Positions 16,822 through 26,502 of a stretch of DNA of 64,000 nt are shown piece after piece (position 1 is the first letter of the stretch; each line of letters opens with the position of its first letter). The translations under genes were made by a program, and so were the position numbers. The stretch comes from Chromatocurvus halotolerans (GTDB lineage: Bacteria; Pseudomonadota; Gammaproteobacteria; Pseudomonadales; Halieaceae): assembly GCF_004340525.1 (NCBI RefSeq), contig NZ_SLWX01000003.1, positions 186,001-250,000 on the forward strand, given 5' to 3'. The notes under the pieces were generated by a model. That model had not been told where the DNA came from. It saw only the letters and a list, made by a program, of their open reading frames with translations, and made no database searches.

Positions 16822-18036
16822 GTGCTGATGCCAGCCGAACACTTTGCCGCCCGCTTCAGCCACCGTATGAGGGCGTTTGCCGACGATGAAGATGGTGTCT
16901 GGGCCGTGCACGACACCGCCTGCGAACGACACGCGAAGGGTGAGAACATCTATCTGCTGTCAATCGGTGATCCGGACCTGCCCACGCTGCCTTCCACGAT
17001 TGAAGCCACCATCGACAGCCTGCGCGACGGACGTACGCATTACGCGCCCGGGCGCGGAGAACTGCGGCTGCGGCGCGTGATTGCCGATATCGAGGCGCGC
17101 GCTTCGGGCCGGGCCTGTGATCCCGACGAGATCATCATTTTTCCCGGCGCCACAAACGCCATTTACACCACGCTGGCCTGTATCACCGATCCCGGCGACG
17201 CCGTTGTGGTTGCCGAACCGATGTATGTTGGCTACGACGGTATTTTCAAGGCGCTGGGTATTGCGAAATCTGTCGTTCCGCTGGACGCCCAAGCCGGCTT
17301 TCGTCTCGACCCGGAGGCGGTAAAGGCGGCAGTCACCTCAGACACCCGCGCTGTCCTGCTAAATACGCCCGGGAATCCGGCGGGCAACATGATTGACGCG
17401 GAAACCCTCTCATCGCTGGCGTCCTGGTGCCGGGACAACGGGCTATGGCTGGTGTGTGACGAGGTGTACTCGATGATCACTTTCGAGCGCCGCCACGTAT
17501 CGCTGCGGCGTGCGGCGGCAGCGCTCGATAACGTTGTGGTAATTGACAGCCTCTCCAAGTCACACGCCATGACCGGCTGGCGGCTTGGCTGGACCGTATC
17601 CAGTCTCGATATGGCGGAACGCCTGCTGGACTTCACCAGCGCCACGGTTTTCGGGTGCTGTCAGTTTGTCCAGGATGCCGCAGCGTTTGCCCTGACCAAC
17701 GACGAAGCCTATATTGCCGACGTTCGCGACGAATACCGCAAGCGTCGCGACTACCTCTGCGGACGCATAGACGCCGTGGAAGGGCTAAGCTGTGTCACGC
17801 CGGAGGCCGGCATGTTCGTGATGATGGATGTGTCGGGCAGTGGCCGCGATGGCGCGATGTTTGCGCGAGAACTTCTCGACCGGCATGACATATCTGTGCT
17901 CCCTGGGGCCGGGTTCGGACCGGGCTGCGGTCAATTCGTGCGTGTGTCACTGTGTCAGCCGGTCGAGGTGCTGGCCCCCGCGCTGGACCGCATGGAGCGC
18001 TATATGAATGAATGCAGGAGAGCCAAAAAACGATGA
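16822..18036 (+). CDS. PLP-dependent class I/II aminotransferase
   Basis: The 404-residue aspartate-aminotransferase-fold enzyme contains PGATNAIYTTLACI (cofactor phosphate region), NTPGNPAGN, the aspartate in CDEVYS, and the Schiff-base lysine in SLSKSHAMTGWRLGW. The GTG at 16822 is chosen because AAGGA lies 8 bases before it; in-frame ATGs at 16783, 16804 and 16828 are alternatives. The substrate is not evident. It overlaps the EthD gene by 4 bases, so the two are translationally coupled and may share a catabolic pathway. Confidence 0.88.
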   Translation: MLMPAEHFAARFSHRMRAFADDEDGVWAVHDTACERHAKGENIYLLSIGDPDLPTLPSTIEATIDSLRDGRTHYAPGRGELRLRRVIADIEARASGRACDPDEIIIFPGATNAIYTTLACITDPGDAVVVAEPMYVGYDGIFKALGIAKSVVPLDAQAGFRLDPEAVKAAVTSDTRAVLLNTPGNPAGNMIDAETLSSLASWCRDNGLWLVCDEVYSMITFERRHVSLRRAAAALDNVVVIDSLSKSHAMTGWRLGWTVSSLDMAERLLDFTSATVFGCCQFVQDAAAFALTNDEAYIADVRDEYRKRRDYLCGRIDAVEGLSCVTPEAGMFVMMDVSGSGRDGAMFARELLDRHDISVLPGAGFGPGCGQFVRVSLCQPVEVLAPALDRMERYMNECRRAKKR

Positions 18037-18371
18037 TCAAGCTGGTTGTAGCGGTAAAAAGACATCCTGACATGACTCCGGAAGCCTTTCACGCCTACTG
18101 GCGCGAGAGCCACTCCGCGAAGGTGCGAGCGATTGCCGCAAGCGACAGATATGTGCGCCGGTATTCACAGTTCCACACGCTGCCCGCCGAATACGCGCAG
18201 GGCGAGCCGGCTTACGACGGCACTGCCGAACTCTGGTTCGATTCTGTGGAAGACAAGAATGCGTTCTTTTCAGACCCTGACTACCTGGCGCAGGTGCAGC
18301 CCGACGAATTCAAGTTTGCCGACATGGAGAAAACCGCTTTCTTCATGACTGAGGAAGAGCGCGTACTTTAG
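18033..18371 (+). CDS. EthD domain protein
   Basis: The 112-residue protein is a dimeric ferredoxin-fold EthD protein: [20 protein letters not shown], then [10 protein letters not shown], and [16 protein letters not shown]. Members assist oxidation or degradation of organic compounds, but specific roles are mostly unknown. ATG 18033 overlaps the aminotransferase stop, with GGAG upstream. Its last 4 bases overlap the 3' end of the convergent alternative-oxidase gene. Confidence 0.85.
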   Translation: MIKLVVAVKRHPDMTPEAFHAYWRESHSAKVRAIAASDRYVRRYSQFHTLPAEYAQGEPAYDGTAELWFDSVEDKNAFFSDPDYLAQVQPDEFKFADMEKTAFFMTEEERVL

Positions 18372-19009
18372 TCCGTAGGCTCATCAAAGCTGTCGGCAAG
18401 CCGGTGGTTGACATCGCGATGGCCGGCCTCGTCCTGCCTGACGACGATCACGACGTCGCGCAGGGTCGCGTTTTCCGGCAGCTGCCAGTAGTCAATGGCG
18501 ATGCGCGGTGCAGGGACATTCTCAAGGCGGCCACTGTCGATTTCACGCAGGTACTCGCTGTAACTGTAGACAGCCTCTTCTTCGAAGTAACCAACCAGCC
18601 GGTGTGCCGTGCGCGCTGAGATGATGTAAAGCAGCAGGAAGCTGGTGAAAAAGATTCCCTGCGCTCCGAGAATGATCATGCGCTCAAACCAGCTGGGCCG
18701 CGCAATTTCAATAAACGTCATCAGGTGCATACGCTCGTTCTCGGCCTCGGACAACAGCGTGTGTATCCACTCGCGATCGTCCTCCAGGCGCCGCAGGGAG
18801 CGCATATGCCGCATCATGCCGCCAACCATGCCGGGTACCGCAGCGACTGTCTCCAGCACTACTGCACGATGGCCGTAGCGTTTTGCAAAAAAGCTGTCGG
18901 CCACGAAACGCAGCGCACGGGTGAGTGAAAAGGCGACCCTGTCCGAAAAGCCGTTCGGCTTGTGGCGATCGTTGAGCGGGTCTTCATGAATGATCTGAGC
19001 TTGTGTCAT
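18368..19009 (-). CDS. aox: Alternative oxidase (AOX)
   Basis: This cyanide-insensitive ubiquinol oxidase has a non-heme di-iron centre and does not pump protons. All ligand motifs are seen in the 213-residue chain: [37 protein letters not shown] and [10 protein letters not shown] (usual form DEAHHRxVNH, so one non-ligand His is Gly). Two hydrophobic stretches fit the monotopic membrane domain, notably [20 protein letters not shown]. It stands alone between the EthD gene and the PsiE-like gene. Bacterial AOX is uncommon; a role as a quinol overflow valve in a phototroph is inference. Confidence 0.93.
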   Translation of the reverse strand: MTQAQIIHEDPLNDRHKPNGFSDRVAFSLTRALRFVADSFFAKRYGHRAVVLETVAAVPGMVGGMMRHMRSLRRLEDDREWIHTLLSEAENERMHLMTFIEIARPSWFERMIILGAQGIFFTSFLLLYIISARTAHRLVGYFEEEAVYSYSEYLREIDSGRLENVPAPRIAIDYWQLPENATLRDVVIVVRQDEAGHRDVNHRLADSFDEPTD

Positions 19010-19090
19010 GCATCCTTGGACAGCGAATCCGTGTTTTCTATCCGTGCTTTTTATCCGTGATAGGCGAAAGTCGCGCCGAATCCGCGGGCT

Positions 19091-19489
19091 TCAGCTGTTG
19101 TCGTTGTCAGGGGTGTGGTCTGTGTTGTGTTTTGCGGTCCGCTCCGACCATGTCAGCAGGACAGCCGCCACGCCGAGAATCAAGGCAGCGGTTGCCTCAT
19201 ACAGGATGGAAACCGGATCCATGTCCTTGCTCTGCAGCACGATCAGGCGGGAGATCGCCGTGATAGCGATCAGCAGGGGATAGACCACAGGAATACGCCG
19301 ACTGGTGTAGAACACGCTGGCCATGGAAATGACCTCGGTGTAGAGAAACAGCAGCAGAATATCGGCAATCACGATGGTCCGGCGATCCCAGATATTGAGA
19401 ACCTCCAGGCCGACGGCGCCAACGGTGAGTATCACGATCAGAATAATGATCGCGCGTTCGATGAAGCCGATCGTGGCGCCTACGAGCAT
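19091..19489 (-). CDS. PsiE-like membrane protein
   Basis: The 132-residue protein has four hydrophobic helices (FIERAIIILIVILTVGAVGL, IVIADILLLFLYTEVISM, VVYPLLIAITAISRLIVL, ILYEATAALILGVAAVLL) and the length of PsiE, the phosphate-starvation-inducible family. The start at ATG 19489 fits family length, but no strong ribosome-binding site is seen; an in-frame extension to 19642 lacks family-like sequence. It is the last chromosomal gene before the integrated element. Confidence 0.75.
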   Translation of the reverse strand: MLVGATIGFIERAIIILIVILTVGAVGLEVLNIWDRRTIVIADILLLFLYTEVISMASVFYTSRRIPVVYPLLIAITAISRLIVLQSKDMDPVSILYEATAALILGVAAVLLTWSERTAKHNTDHTPDNDNS

Positions 19490-20060
19490 TGCCGCTGTCC
19501 GGTGACGTGCGTTGACATCCTGGAGACGGTACGTTCTGCCGAGGGCAGACGCAAGGTGGGGGGGGTCGGGATTGCCCGGGCAAGTGATGCCGCCAGGAAG
19601 CGCTCGTTGCTCTGACCATAGGATCAGCGCGCGACCGGTCAATCAGCGTCTCCGCGGAGACGTGCCCTGAATCTATGTCGGGTTTCAACGCTGAGCGTAT
19701 TACGTCCAAAACCATGACTCTCCGTCTTGAGCGGCGAGCTCGAGGAGCAGCTAGAGCATCTCGCGAGCGCGAGCAGCGATCAAAGCTAGATCCGATCTGG
19801 ACTCAGCAGGAGATTGTGCGAAGAGGCGGAAGGTTGAAAAATCCCGCATGCTTGATGTTAATGGCCCGCCCGGCATCCTAGTCGCCGACTCTACCTGTGT
19901 CATGGCTGGGACACTACTGTGACCAGCTGCGCCTAAAAGTCCTTAAGATACAAGGCTTTATATTGTGCTGCCATACATCGCGGTGTTCTCCTTTTGTGTA
20001 CGCCCTGTGTCCCCGAGTGTCGGGGCGCGAGGCACTACACAGAGCACTAGGAGATGAATG
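19490..20060. other. Non-coding junction, left end of the integrated element
   Basis: I see no convincing gene here. The stretch contains the chromosomal flank, the left 15-bp attachment repeat at 19861-19875, and about 185 bases of element sequence leading to the integrase, with AGGAG just before its ATG. Confidence 0.6.
19861..19875. repeat. attL: 15-bp copy of the tRNA-Arg 3' end
   Basis: The 15 bases are identical to 32744-32758, which contain the CCA end and 3' acceptor strand of tRNA-Arg. Identity stops at both sides. It lies 186 bases before the integrase. Confidence 0.75.
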
Positions 20061-21350
20061 ATGGCATTCACAGTAAAGATGATAAACGGCCTTGAGCCTA
20101 AGAGCAGCGGCCCCTACCGAATCTCGGACGAACTGGTACCAGGGCTAAATATCCAGATCAGCCCCGGCGGCAACAAGGCATGGACGCTTCGCTACCGCGA
20201 CGAGCGCGGCAAACGAAAATATCTAAAGCTTGGCCAGTGGCCAGCCCTCGGTATAGCCGCCGCACGTGACAAGGCAAGGGAGAAGAAAACCGGCATCGCG
20301 AATGGCGAAAACCCGAGGGCGAGACCGAAGGCGGACGCATCTACCGTCAAGCAATTAATTGACGCGTACATGGCCTCGAAAACCGAAGCCAAGTCCTACA
20401 AGCTCATGAAGTCATATCGAAAGAAGGTACCAGCTTGGTTCGAGAAGAAGCTTGCCTGCGATGTCACCATCGACGACTGCCACGAAGTGCTGAGACCCAT
20501 TGCAAAGGCAACACCGACGATGGCTAATAGAGTGCTGACATACCTTCGGACAATCTGGAACTTCGGCATAGACGTTGAGTACGACCTCACCCGCGACCGA
20601 GACCTGTCCTTTGGGGTGAAGGACAACCCACTCCGGAATATCAAGCCGATCAGTGCGGCGGAAAGGCCAGCAGAGGTAAGGCTGACGATGGAAAATCTTG
20701 CCGCAGCCTGGACTCACATTCCCGAGTACAACAGCCCCGTGACTTGGCTAGCGATCAGGTTTCACATCGCGATGTACGGCAGACGAGTCAAAGATACACT
20801 GTACACAAGATGGGAAGAAATCATCGACGTCGATGGCATCACTTGCATCTCGCTACCGGAGGGCCGCACCAAATCTGGTAAACCTCAGATCATCCCCCTA
20901 ACCCGTCATGCCTTGGAAGTTCTCGACGAGGTGCACGACTACACTAGTCATCAGGAATGCGTGTTCCCGCAGCGGACCGGCACCAAGACGCCCCTGTCGC
21001 TGATCGCCCTCGGAGCGGCTGCTCGCAAGGTAAGAGAGGATCACCCTGAAATGGGCGACTTTTCACCACGCTACTGCAGGGCCTGCGCGGTCACAGAACT
21101 TGGTAACTACGGCATCGACCGTCACCTGATCGACCTCGCGCACCAGCGACACATTAAAACGGTCAGCGGTATTGGCACCAAGGCATACGACCGCGCGCAC
21201 CGGGTCCGGGAGCTGAAAGTGGTTGCTGACGCCTGGGATGAAATCTTATGTGACGCGCTGAGGGGCTACAGCGATCGCGCCATACCTGCCGTAAATAACC
21301 ACGAAGACTGGGCACCAACACAAAACAAAGATACGATCAGAGTGCAGTAG
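20061..21350 (+). CDS. Tyrosine recombinase/integrase (P4-like, DUF4102 N-terminus)
   Basis: This 429-residue site-specific recombinase presumably integrates the element at tRNA-Arg. The N-terminal DUF4102-type domain is seen in GLNIQISPGGNKAWTLRYRD and KYLKLGQWPALGIAAARDKA. The catalytic domain has the first Arg in MYGRRVKDTLYTRW, a conserved His in DLAHQRH, and the nucleophilic Tyr in GIGTKAYDRAHR. The usual HxxR box reads RYCR (SPRYCRACAVTEL), so its His is replaced by Arg. ATG 20061 is preferred to the adjacent ATG 20058 on spacing from AGGAG. It sits next to attL, at the end away from the intact tRNA. Confidence 0.9.
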   Translation: MAFTVKMINGLEPKSSGPYRISDELVPGLNIQISPGGNKAWTLRYRDERGKRKYLKLGQWPALGIAAARDKAREKKTGIANGENPRARPKADASTVKQLIDAYMASKTEAKSYKLMKSYRKKVPAWFEKKLACDVTIDDCHEVLRPIAKATPTMANRVLTYLRTIWNFGIDVEYDLTRDRDLSFGVKDNPLRNIKPISAAERPAEVRLTMENLAAAWTHIPEYNSPVTWLAIRFHIAMYGRRVKDTLYTRWEEIIDVDGITCISLPEGRTKSGKPQIIPLTRHALEVLDEVHDYTSHQECVFPQRTGTKTPLSLIALGAAARKVREDHPEMGDFSPRYCRACAVTELGNYGIDRHLIDLAHQRHIKTVSGIGTKAYDRAHRVRELKVVADAWDEILCDALRGYSDRAIPAVNNHEDWAPTQNKDTIRVQ

Positions 21351-21372
21351 AAACCACAAGGAAGAGTCCGCC

Positions 21373-24300
21373 TTGGCTTTGATCGAAGACTTCATTGCAA
21401 CCGTACAGGCCATTCACGACACTGGTAAGGCAACCGAAAACTCCTACCGGTCTGCAATAGAGTCGCTTTTCGATGGGCTCGGGGTGAAGGCGCTAAACGA
21501 GCCAAAGCGGGTCGAATGTGGTGCGCCCGACTTCATCGTGTCTGTTGGGGATATTGTTATCGGGCATATTGAGGCTAAAGACCTTAGCGTCTCAGTGCGC
21601 GGCCTGAAAGGAAACAATAAGGAGCAGCGCGACCGGTACCGCGATGCTTTGCCTAACCTAATTTATACAAACTGCCTAGAGTGGGACTTCTACCGCGACA
21701 GAGAGCTCGTTGCATCAGTAGATATCGCGACGCTCGAAAAGACCTTAATAACCGACCCTAGCCAGTACGGGACACTCCTAAATCTACTTTCAGAATTCGC
21801 AGTTCAACGACCGCAAACTATCACTAGCCCGCGTGACCTCGCGATTCGAATGGCGGGTAAAGCTCGGCTGATTAAAGATGTTCTGCATAAGATACTTATT
21901 GACGAGACAGACCCCGATCCCGATCTAAAAGGGCAGTATGAAGGTTTTAAAGAAAACCTAATTCACGATACAACGCCAGGAGAGTTTGCCGATGTCTACG
22001 CGGAAACTATTGCCTATGGCATGTTCACCGCCCGACTGCACGATGAGACTCTTGATACGTTCAGTCGCCAGGAAGCACTAGAGCTTCTCCCGAAATCCAA
22101 CCCTTTCCTTAAATCACTCTTCACATATGTCGCAGGTTACAACCTCGACGACCGAATATCATGGATCATTGATGATCTTGCCAAAGTTTTTCAAGCTTGT
22201 GATGTGGCGAAGTTAATGCAAGGATTTGGAAAGCTCACAGGCCGCAGTGACCCTTTCCTCCACTTCTATGAAACCTTTCTCTCCGTTTACAGCCCTAAAA
22301 AACGGAAAGCTAGGGGGGTATGGTACACACCAGAATCAGTTGTGAGCTTTATAGTCAGGGCCGTAGACGAGGTTTTGCAAACTGAATTCGGCCTCCCGGA
22401 TGGCTTGGCCGATACTTCGAGAGTGGCAATTAATTGGGATACTGGTCAGCGAAAGCGGACGAGCAAAGGCCACTTTTATAAAGACGGCCGTAACTTAATA
22501 GAGAAGCGCGAGGTTCACAAGGTTCAAATACTCGATCCGGCCGTGGGAACCGGCACCTTCCTAGCGGAGGTAATGAAGCAGATCGAACCCAAGGTGCGCA
22601 AGGTCGCGCCAGGTAACTGGTCGCAGTATATTGAAGAGGAACTGATACCTCGGCTACACGGTTTCGAGCTATTGATGGCATCCTACGCAATGTGCCACAT
22701 GAAGCTCGAAATGATTCTCAGCGAACTTGGTTATATACCCACCAAGAACCCGCCTAGATTGTCCGTCTATTTGACCAATAGCCTAGAGGAAGGTGAGCCA
22801 CCGAACCAGGAGCTTCCTTTTTCCCAGTGGATCAGCCGCGAGGCAAAAGGTGCAAACTCTATCAAGCGCGACATGCCCATCATGTGTGTAATCGGCAATC
22901 CGCCATACTCCGGCGTTTCGCAGAACATGGGAGATTGGATCTCCAGCTTAATTGAGGATTACAAATACGTTGATGGGCAGCACTTCGGTGAAAGAAAGCA
23001 CTGGCTTCACGATGACTACGTGAAGTTTATGCGATTTGCAGAGACCCTAATCGAGAAGAATAAAGAAGGTATTTTAGGGTTCATCACGAATAACGGTTAT
23101 TTAGACAACCCAACGTTTCGAGGCATGCGATGGCACCTGTTAAATACATTTGATCGTATTTACGTACTCGACTTGCACGGCAGCGTCAAAAAGAAAGAAT
23201 TAACGGAGGAGGGCAAGAGCGACAAGAACGTATTCGACATCCAGCAGGGTGTCGCGATTATTATCGCTGCGAAGACAGGTACAAAAAAACAACGATTGGC
23301 TGAGGTCTGGCATGGTGATCTAAGAGGTACGCGCCACGCCAAATATGAAACTCTGGATAGAGGTTGCGTTAGCACTACGATCACTGAGCGAGTAGCCTGC
23401 GCCGCACCACAATACGCCTTCATCCCACAGTCAGCCAGTAAGACTGAAGCTTATTCAGGCGGATTCAAAGTAACCGACCTCTTCGTTGAAGGCTCAATGG
23501 GCGTTCAAACCAGCAGAGACGCCCTTGCAATTGCACATACTAGAACCGAATTGGAAGAGCGCTTGAAGGTTTTCTGTGACCCTAAAGCTTCGGACGATGA
23601 GATTCGTTGGCGATTTTTTGGGCACAAAAAGGCAGGCAAGTATCTTCCGGGCGATAGCAGAGGGTGGTCGCTTTCGGCGGCGCGAAAGAAGATCGATGTG
23701 CGAAAAAATCCAGAGTTATTAGTTGCAATCAATTACCGACCATTTGATCTGCGATTCACTTACTTCTCCAAAGAGCTCCTTGATTGGCCGCGAGAGAAAA
23801 TAATGGTTCAGTTTCTCCGCCATGAAAACTTAGCTATTCTTTTCCCAAGGCAGCTAGCGACCCTTCCTTACAAACATGCTCTTGTGACAAATACTATTTC
23901 AGAAATGTGCGCGATTTCTAATCGCACCAAGGAGCAAAATGCTGTCTATCCCCTTTACATCTATCCCGACGATGAAGGCTTCGATAAGTCCCGCCAAGTA
24001 AACTTCGACCGAAAGATTTTTGCGCATATGCAGGAACTCGGCTCACATCCCGATAAAGGCATTCCCGATGAGGTGGCAATCTTCGATTACGTATATGGGG
24101 TCCTGCACTGCCCCGCTTACCGAGAGACTTATGCCGAATTCCTCAAGTCTGATTTTCCGCGAATCCCATGGCCTATATCACCTGAAGATTTCTGGGATCT
24201 CTCATCCAAGGGGGCCGAACTGCGAAATCTTCACTTAATGGATCGTGCTACCGTTGGCGAAACGCCTTACCCTTTTACTGGGGAGGGTAGTGGTGTTGTT

Positions 24301-24594
24301 ATGAAGCCAGCATTTAATGAAGGCAAAGTATGGATAAACGAAACTCAGTACTTCGATAACGCGCCAGAGGTCGCGTGGGGCTTTTTTATTGGTGGGTATC
24401 AACCTGCCGAAAAATGGCTGAAGGATCGCAAGGGTCGTAGCTTATCATTTGATGATATCAGGCATTACCAACGTATCCTGAAAATATTGGCAGAAACGGA
24501 CCGAATCATGAAGACCATCGAGCTTTCCGATCTCCGAGCCGATCAGGAGCTTGCGCGCTCCTGTGAATCGATCACGCCTGTTAATGCTACGTGA
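21373..24594 (+). CDS. Single-chain type IIG/ISP-like restriction-modification enzyme
   Basis: The 1073-residue protein joins nuclease and N6-adenine methyltransferase functions. An N-terminal PD-(D/E)xK-like site is visible as APDFIV (near residue 50) and IGHIEAKDL (near 64-70). The methyltransferase begins near GVWYTPESVVSFIVRAV (about 316), with motif I DPAVGTGTFLAEV (about 387; usual DPxxGxGxFL) and motif IV NPPYSG (about 508). The C-terminal 450 residues would hold target recognition, including RPFDLRFTYFS. No helicase motifs are seen between nuclease and methylase, unlike complete type ISP enzymes. The start codon is TTG 21373 with GGAAGAG upstream. Its codon use is AT-richer than the chromosome. 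Confidence 0.85.
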   Translation: MALIEDFIATVQAIHDTGKATENSYRSAIESLFDGLGVKALNEPKRVECGAPDFIVSVGDIVIGHIEAKDLSVSVRGLKGNNKEQRDRYRDALPNLIYTNCLEWDFYRDRELVASVDIATLEKTLITDPSQYGTLLNLLSEFAVQRPQTITSPRDLAIRMAGKARLIKDVLHKILIDETDPDPDLKGQYEGFKENLIHDTTPGEFADVYAETIAYGMFTARLHDETLDTFSRQEALELLPKSNPFLKSLFTYVAGYNLDDRISWIIDDLAKVFQACDVAKLMQGFGKLTGRSDPFLHFYETFLSVYSPKKRKARGVWYTPESVVSFIVRAVDEVLQTEFGLPDGLADTSRVAINWDTGQRKRTSKGHFYKDGRNLIEKREVHKVQILDPAVGTGTFLAEVMKQIEPKVRKVAPGNWSQYIEEELIPRLHGFELLMASYAMCHMKLEMILSELGYIPTKNPPRLSVYLTNSLEEGEPPNQELPFSQWISREAKGANSIKRDMPIMCVIGNPPYSGVSQNMGDWISSLIEDYKYVDGQHFGERKHWLHDDYVKFMRFAETLIEKNKEGILGFITNNGYLDNPTFRGMRWHLLNTFDRIYVLDLHGSVKKKELTEEGKSDKNVFDIQQGVAIIIAAKTGTKKQRLAEVWHGDLRGTRHAKYETLDRGCVSTTITERVACAAPQYAFIPQSASKTEAYSGGFKVTDLFVEGSMGVQTSRDALAIAHTRTELEERLKVFCDPKASDDEIRWRFFGHKKAGKYLPGDSRGWSLSAARKKIDVRKNPELLVAINYRPFDLRFTYFSKELLDWPREKIMVQFLRHENLAILFPRQLATLPYKHALVTNTISEMCAISNRTKEQNAVYPLYIYPDDEGFDKSRQVNFDRKIFAHMQELGSHPDKGIPDEVAIFDYVYGVLHCPAYRETYAEFLKSDFPRIPWPISPEDFWDLSSKGAELRNLHLMDRATVGETPYPFTGEGSGVVMKPAFNEGKVWINETQYFDNAPEVAWGFFIGGYQPAEKWLKDRKGRSLSFDDIRHYQRILKILAETDRIMKTIELSDLRADQELARSCESITPVNAT

Positions 24595-24626
24595 GGTTAG
24601 CCTCATAGTGGCCGATGGGTTCACAT

Positions 24627-25442
24627 CTAAGGGTTATATGGATCTTCAGAGAATGGCCAGGATGCGACGGGTAAGTGACATGCAGTGCCACCGCGATACA
24701 GCCACTCCTCACCGAGCACCCAATGATACAGATTCCTGATAACGTCTGGGCCCAGCTTAAGTCCTGACCCTGATATCACGCCGGCCCAGTTTGTGATCAA
24801 CATGGGCTTTACAGAGTGGAAAAGCACCGATGCGTAAGTGTGATTGCCCGCAACCATTTGTAGAGTAGAACCACCTATAAGGTCTGCAACCTGCACTCCT
24901 CTGCAAAGATGGCTTGGGGTAGTCAGGATGTTATGGACACATGCTTCAGGCCGAACATAAGGTGTGCCCTGGAGGTAGTTAAACGAGAACTTCTCGATAA
25001 GCCGTGAAATGCTCTTATGACCACCACCCGGCTGATCGCATATCACCAGTGTTTTCCGCTCTGCGCCCATGTGCGTAACAATACGCTCAAACAGGTATTT
25101 CATCAGTTCGTCGTTTGCGCTCTCGCCTTCAAGCGTGCCGTGTCCTTCGTCCCAAATCACGACTATAGCTTTTGCGCCCTCAGCAGCGTAAAGCTCGATA
25201 ACCTCGCGAAACAAATGCTCGCGACCCGTAAATGTTCTAAGCCGAGACCCTGCATCGGGTGACCACTTCAGTTCTGTTTCAGCGTCTAACCCCTTTGATT
25301 CAAGGAGCTTTGCGACACTTAACTCAAGCTCGCGGACTTTATTAATATCGAAAATTAGAGCACCGTAACCGCGGAGTTTTCCAAGGCCTGCTATCGTATG
25401 TCGGTGCTTTTGTCCACAATCATCAATATAAGTGACAAGCAC
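24627..25442 (-). CDS. DUF3800 domain protein
   Basis: The 271-residue protein starts MLVTYIDDCGQ, the aspartate-bearing first strand of DUF3800, followed by TELKWSP and the acidic QVADLIGGS near residue 183. The family has an RNase-H-like fold, so a nuclease role is plausible but unproven. It often occurs on mobile elements. It is convergent with the restriction-modification gene, 32 bases apart, and may be part of the same defence cargo. Confidence 0.8.
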   Translation of the reverse strand: MLVTYIDDCGQKHRHTIAGLGKLRGYGALIFDINKVRELELSVAKLLESKGLDAETELKWSPDAGSRLRTFTGREHLFREVIELYAAEGAKAIVVIWDEGHGTLEGESANDELMKYLFERIVTHMGAERKTLVICDQPGGGHKSISRLIEKFSFNYLQGTPYVRPEACVHNILTTPSHLCRGVQVADLIGGSTLQMVAGNHTYASVLFHSVKPMLITNWAGVISGSGLKLGPDVIRNLYHWVLGEEWLYRGGTACHLPVASWPFSEDPYNP

Positions 25443-25644
25443 GGTGAGTCGCTCGCAGGCCTAGTTTCGTAAATTTAACAGATTGTGGCTCTCGACGCAG
25501 GCAGCCGCAATACTCAAGGCCTCATTAAACTAGGCATTTGAAATACAACTCGCCACCCATCTTTTCATGACTTCTACCTCTCAAAATTCAAATTACTAAT
25601 GTAATAACATTCCCTTCCTAATTCATCATAATTCCCGACAGAGT

Positions 25645-26313
25645 TTACGATACGGCACTCTCATTACTGAAGGGTCTGGCCGTTCGAAGTTGCCCCGCCC
25701 TCTCGAAAAGCTCGTCGGCACGTCCGAGCATTTTTTGTGCGTTACGCTGTACGCCGTCATCAGCGCTGTTCTCAAGCATACTGCCTGAATACATGAGCTC
25801 AGTCGCTTCCTGCTCGTAGCTGATTGCCTGAGCTTCACGTTCTAACATAGGCGGAACTCTGGCTTCCATCTCACCCAGTGCCTCCTGGGCGCTGGAAAGT
25901 GCAGCCGCACGCCGCCGATACCCCTCCGAATCGATTGCCCAGCCTCGCTCTTCAGCCTCCGCGAGAGCAGCTTCAGCCTCCGCAACGGTATTTCGTTTAG
26001 CCTCAAGTTTCAGTTGCCAGTCCAGCGACTCTGCCGCCGCAGGGTTCTCGTGTTTCAGCCGCTCCACCACCTCAGCGGGTGTCGGCTGCGGTGGTGTGGA
26101 TTCGTGGATAATTTCACGCACCAACTCCGATTCCGCTCGCGCAAGTTCGCGAGCGTCATCTGTCAGTCCACTATCCTGGTGCTCTTCTACGAGTTGTCGG
26201 TAGCGTAGCTTCAGTTCCAGTCGAGACAAACCTTCCGACTCGATTCGCTGCCGAACAATCGAAAGGTGCTCCTGTATTTCGCGCTCGTTGGCCATGCTTT
26301 CTAGAATCGTCAT
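25645..26313 (-). CDS. Hypothetical coiled-coil protein of the element
   Basis: The 222-residue protein is not recognised. It is mostly charged helix: LSRLELKLRYRQLVEEHQDS, then KRNTVAEAEAALAEAEERG and ALSSAQEALGEMEARV, with heptad-like spacing. There is no signal peptide or membrane segment. Its ATG overlaps the stop of the upstream zinc-ribbon gene by 4 bases, so the two are coupled; MANERE six codons in is an alternative start. About 200 AT-rich bases without a gene separate it from the DUF3800 gene. Confidence 0.65.
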   Translation of the reverse strand: MTILESMANEREIQEHLSIVRQRIESEGLSRLELKLRYRQLVEEHQDSGLTDDARELARAESELVREIIHESTPPQPTPAEVVERLKHENPAAAESLDWQLKLEAKRNTVAEAEAALAEAEERGWAIDSEGYRRRAAALSSAQEALGEMEARVPPMLEREAQAISYEQEATELMYSGSMLENSADDGVQRNAQKMLGRADELFERAGQLRTARPFSNESAVS

Positions 26314-26492
26314 TGTGTTATTCCTCGTATTTCAGATATTTTCGAAGATCGGTACCTGCGTACTGCCTCTCTATGGCAGGATTTACACTGTGACTTGTAA
26401 CCGCTGGGGCGATCATGACGCGGGGTAAACGCGGCGAGCGGTTTACGAATGCCACACCTGCTGCAGGGCCGGGTCTCAATAGATTTCTCCAT
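26310..26492 (-). CDS. Small zinc-ribbon protein
   Basis: The 60-residue protein contains two CxxC pairs, CSRCGIRKPLAAFTPR and CKSCHREAVRRYR, separated by a stretch typical of phage-borne zinc-ribbon/HNH-like proteins. No HNH catalytic residues are evident, so nucleic-acid binding is the safer guess. A strong terminator-like hairpin at 26503-26546 overlaps the GGAGGG that would serve as ribosome-binding site. An in-frame ATG at 26552 with its own AGGA would make an 80-residue form reading through the hairpin. It is coupled to the downstream coiled-coil gene. Confidence 0.65.
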   Translation of the reverse strand: MEKSIETRPCSRCGIRKPLAAFTPRHDRPSGYKSQCKSCHREAVRRYRSSKISEIRGITQ

Positions 26493-26502
26493 AACGTAAA
26501 AA

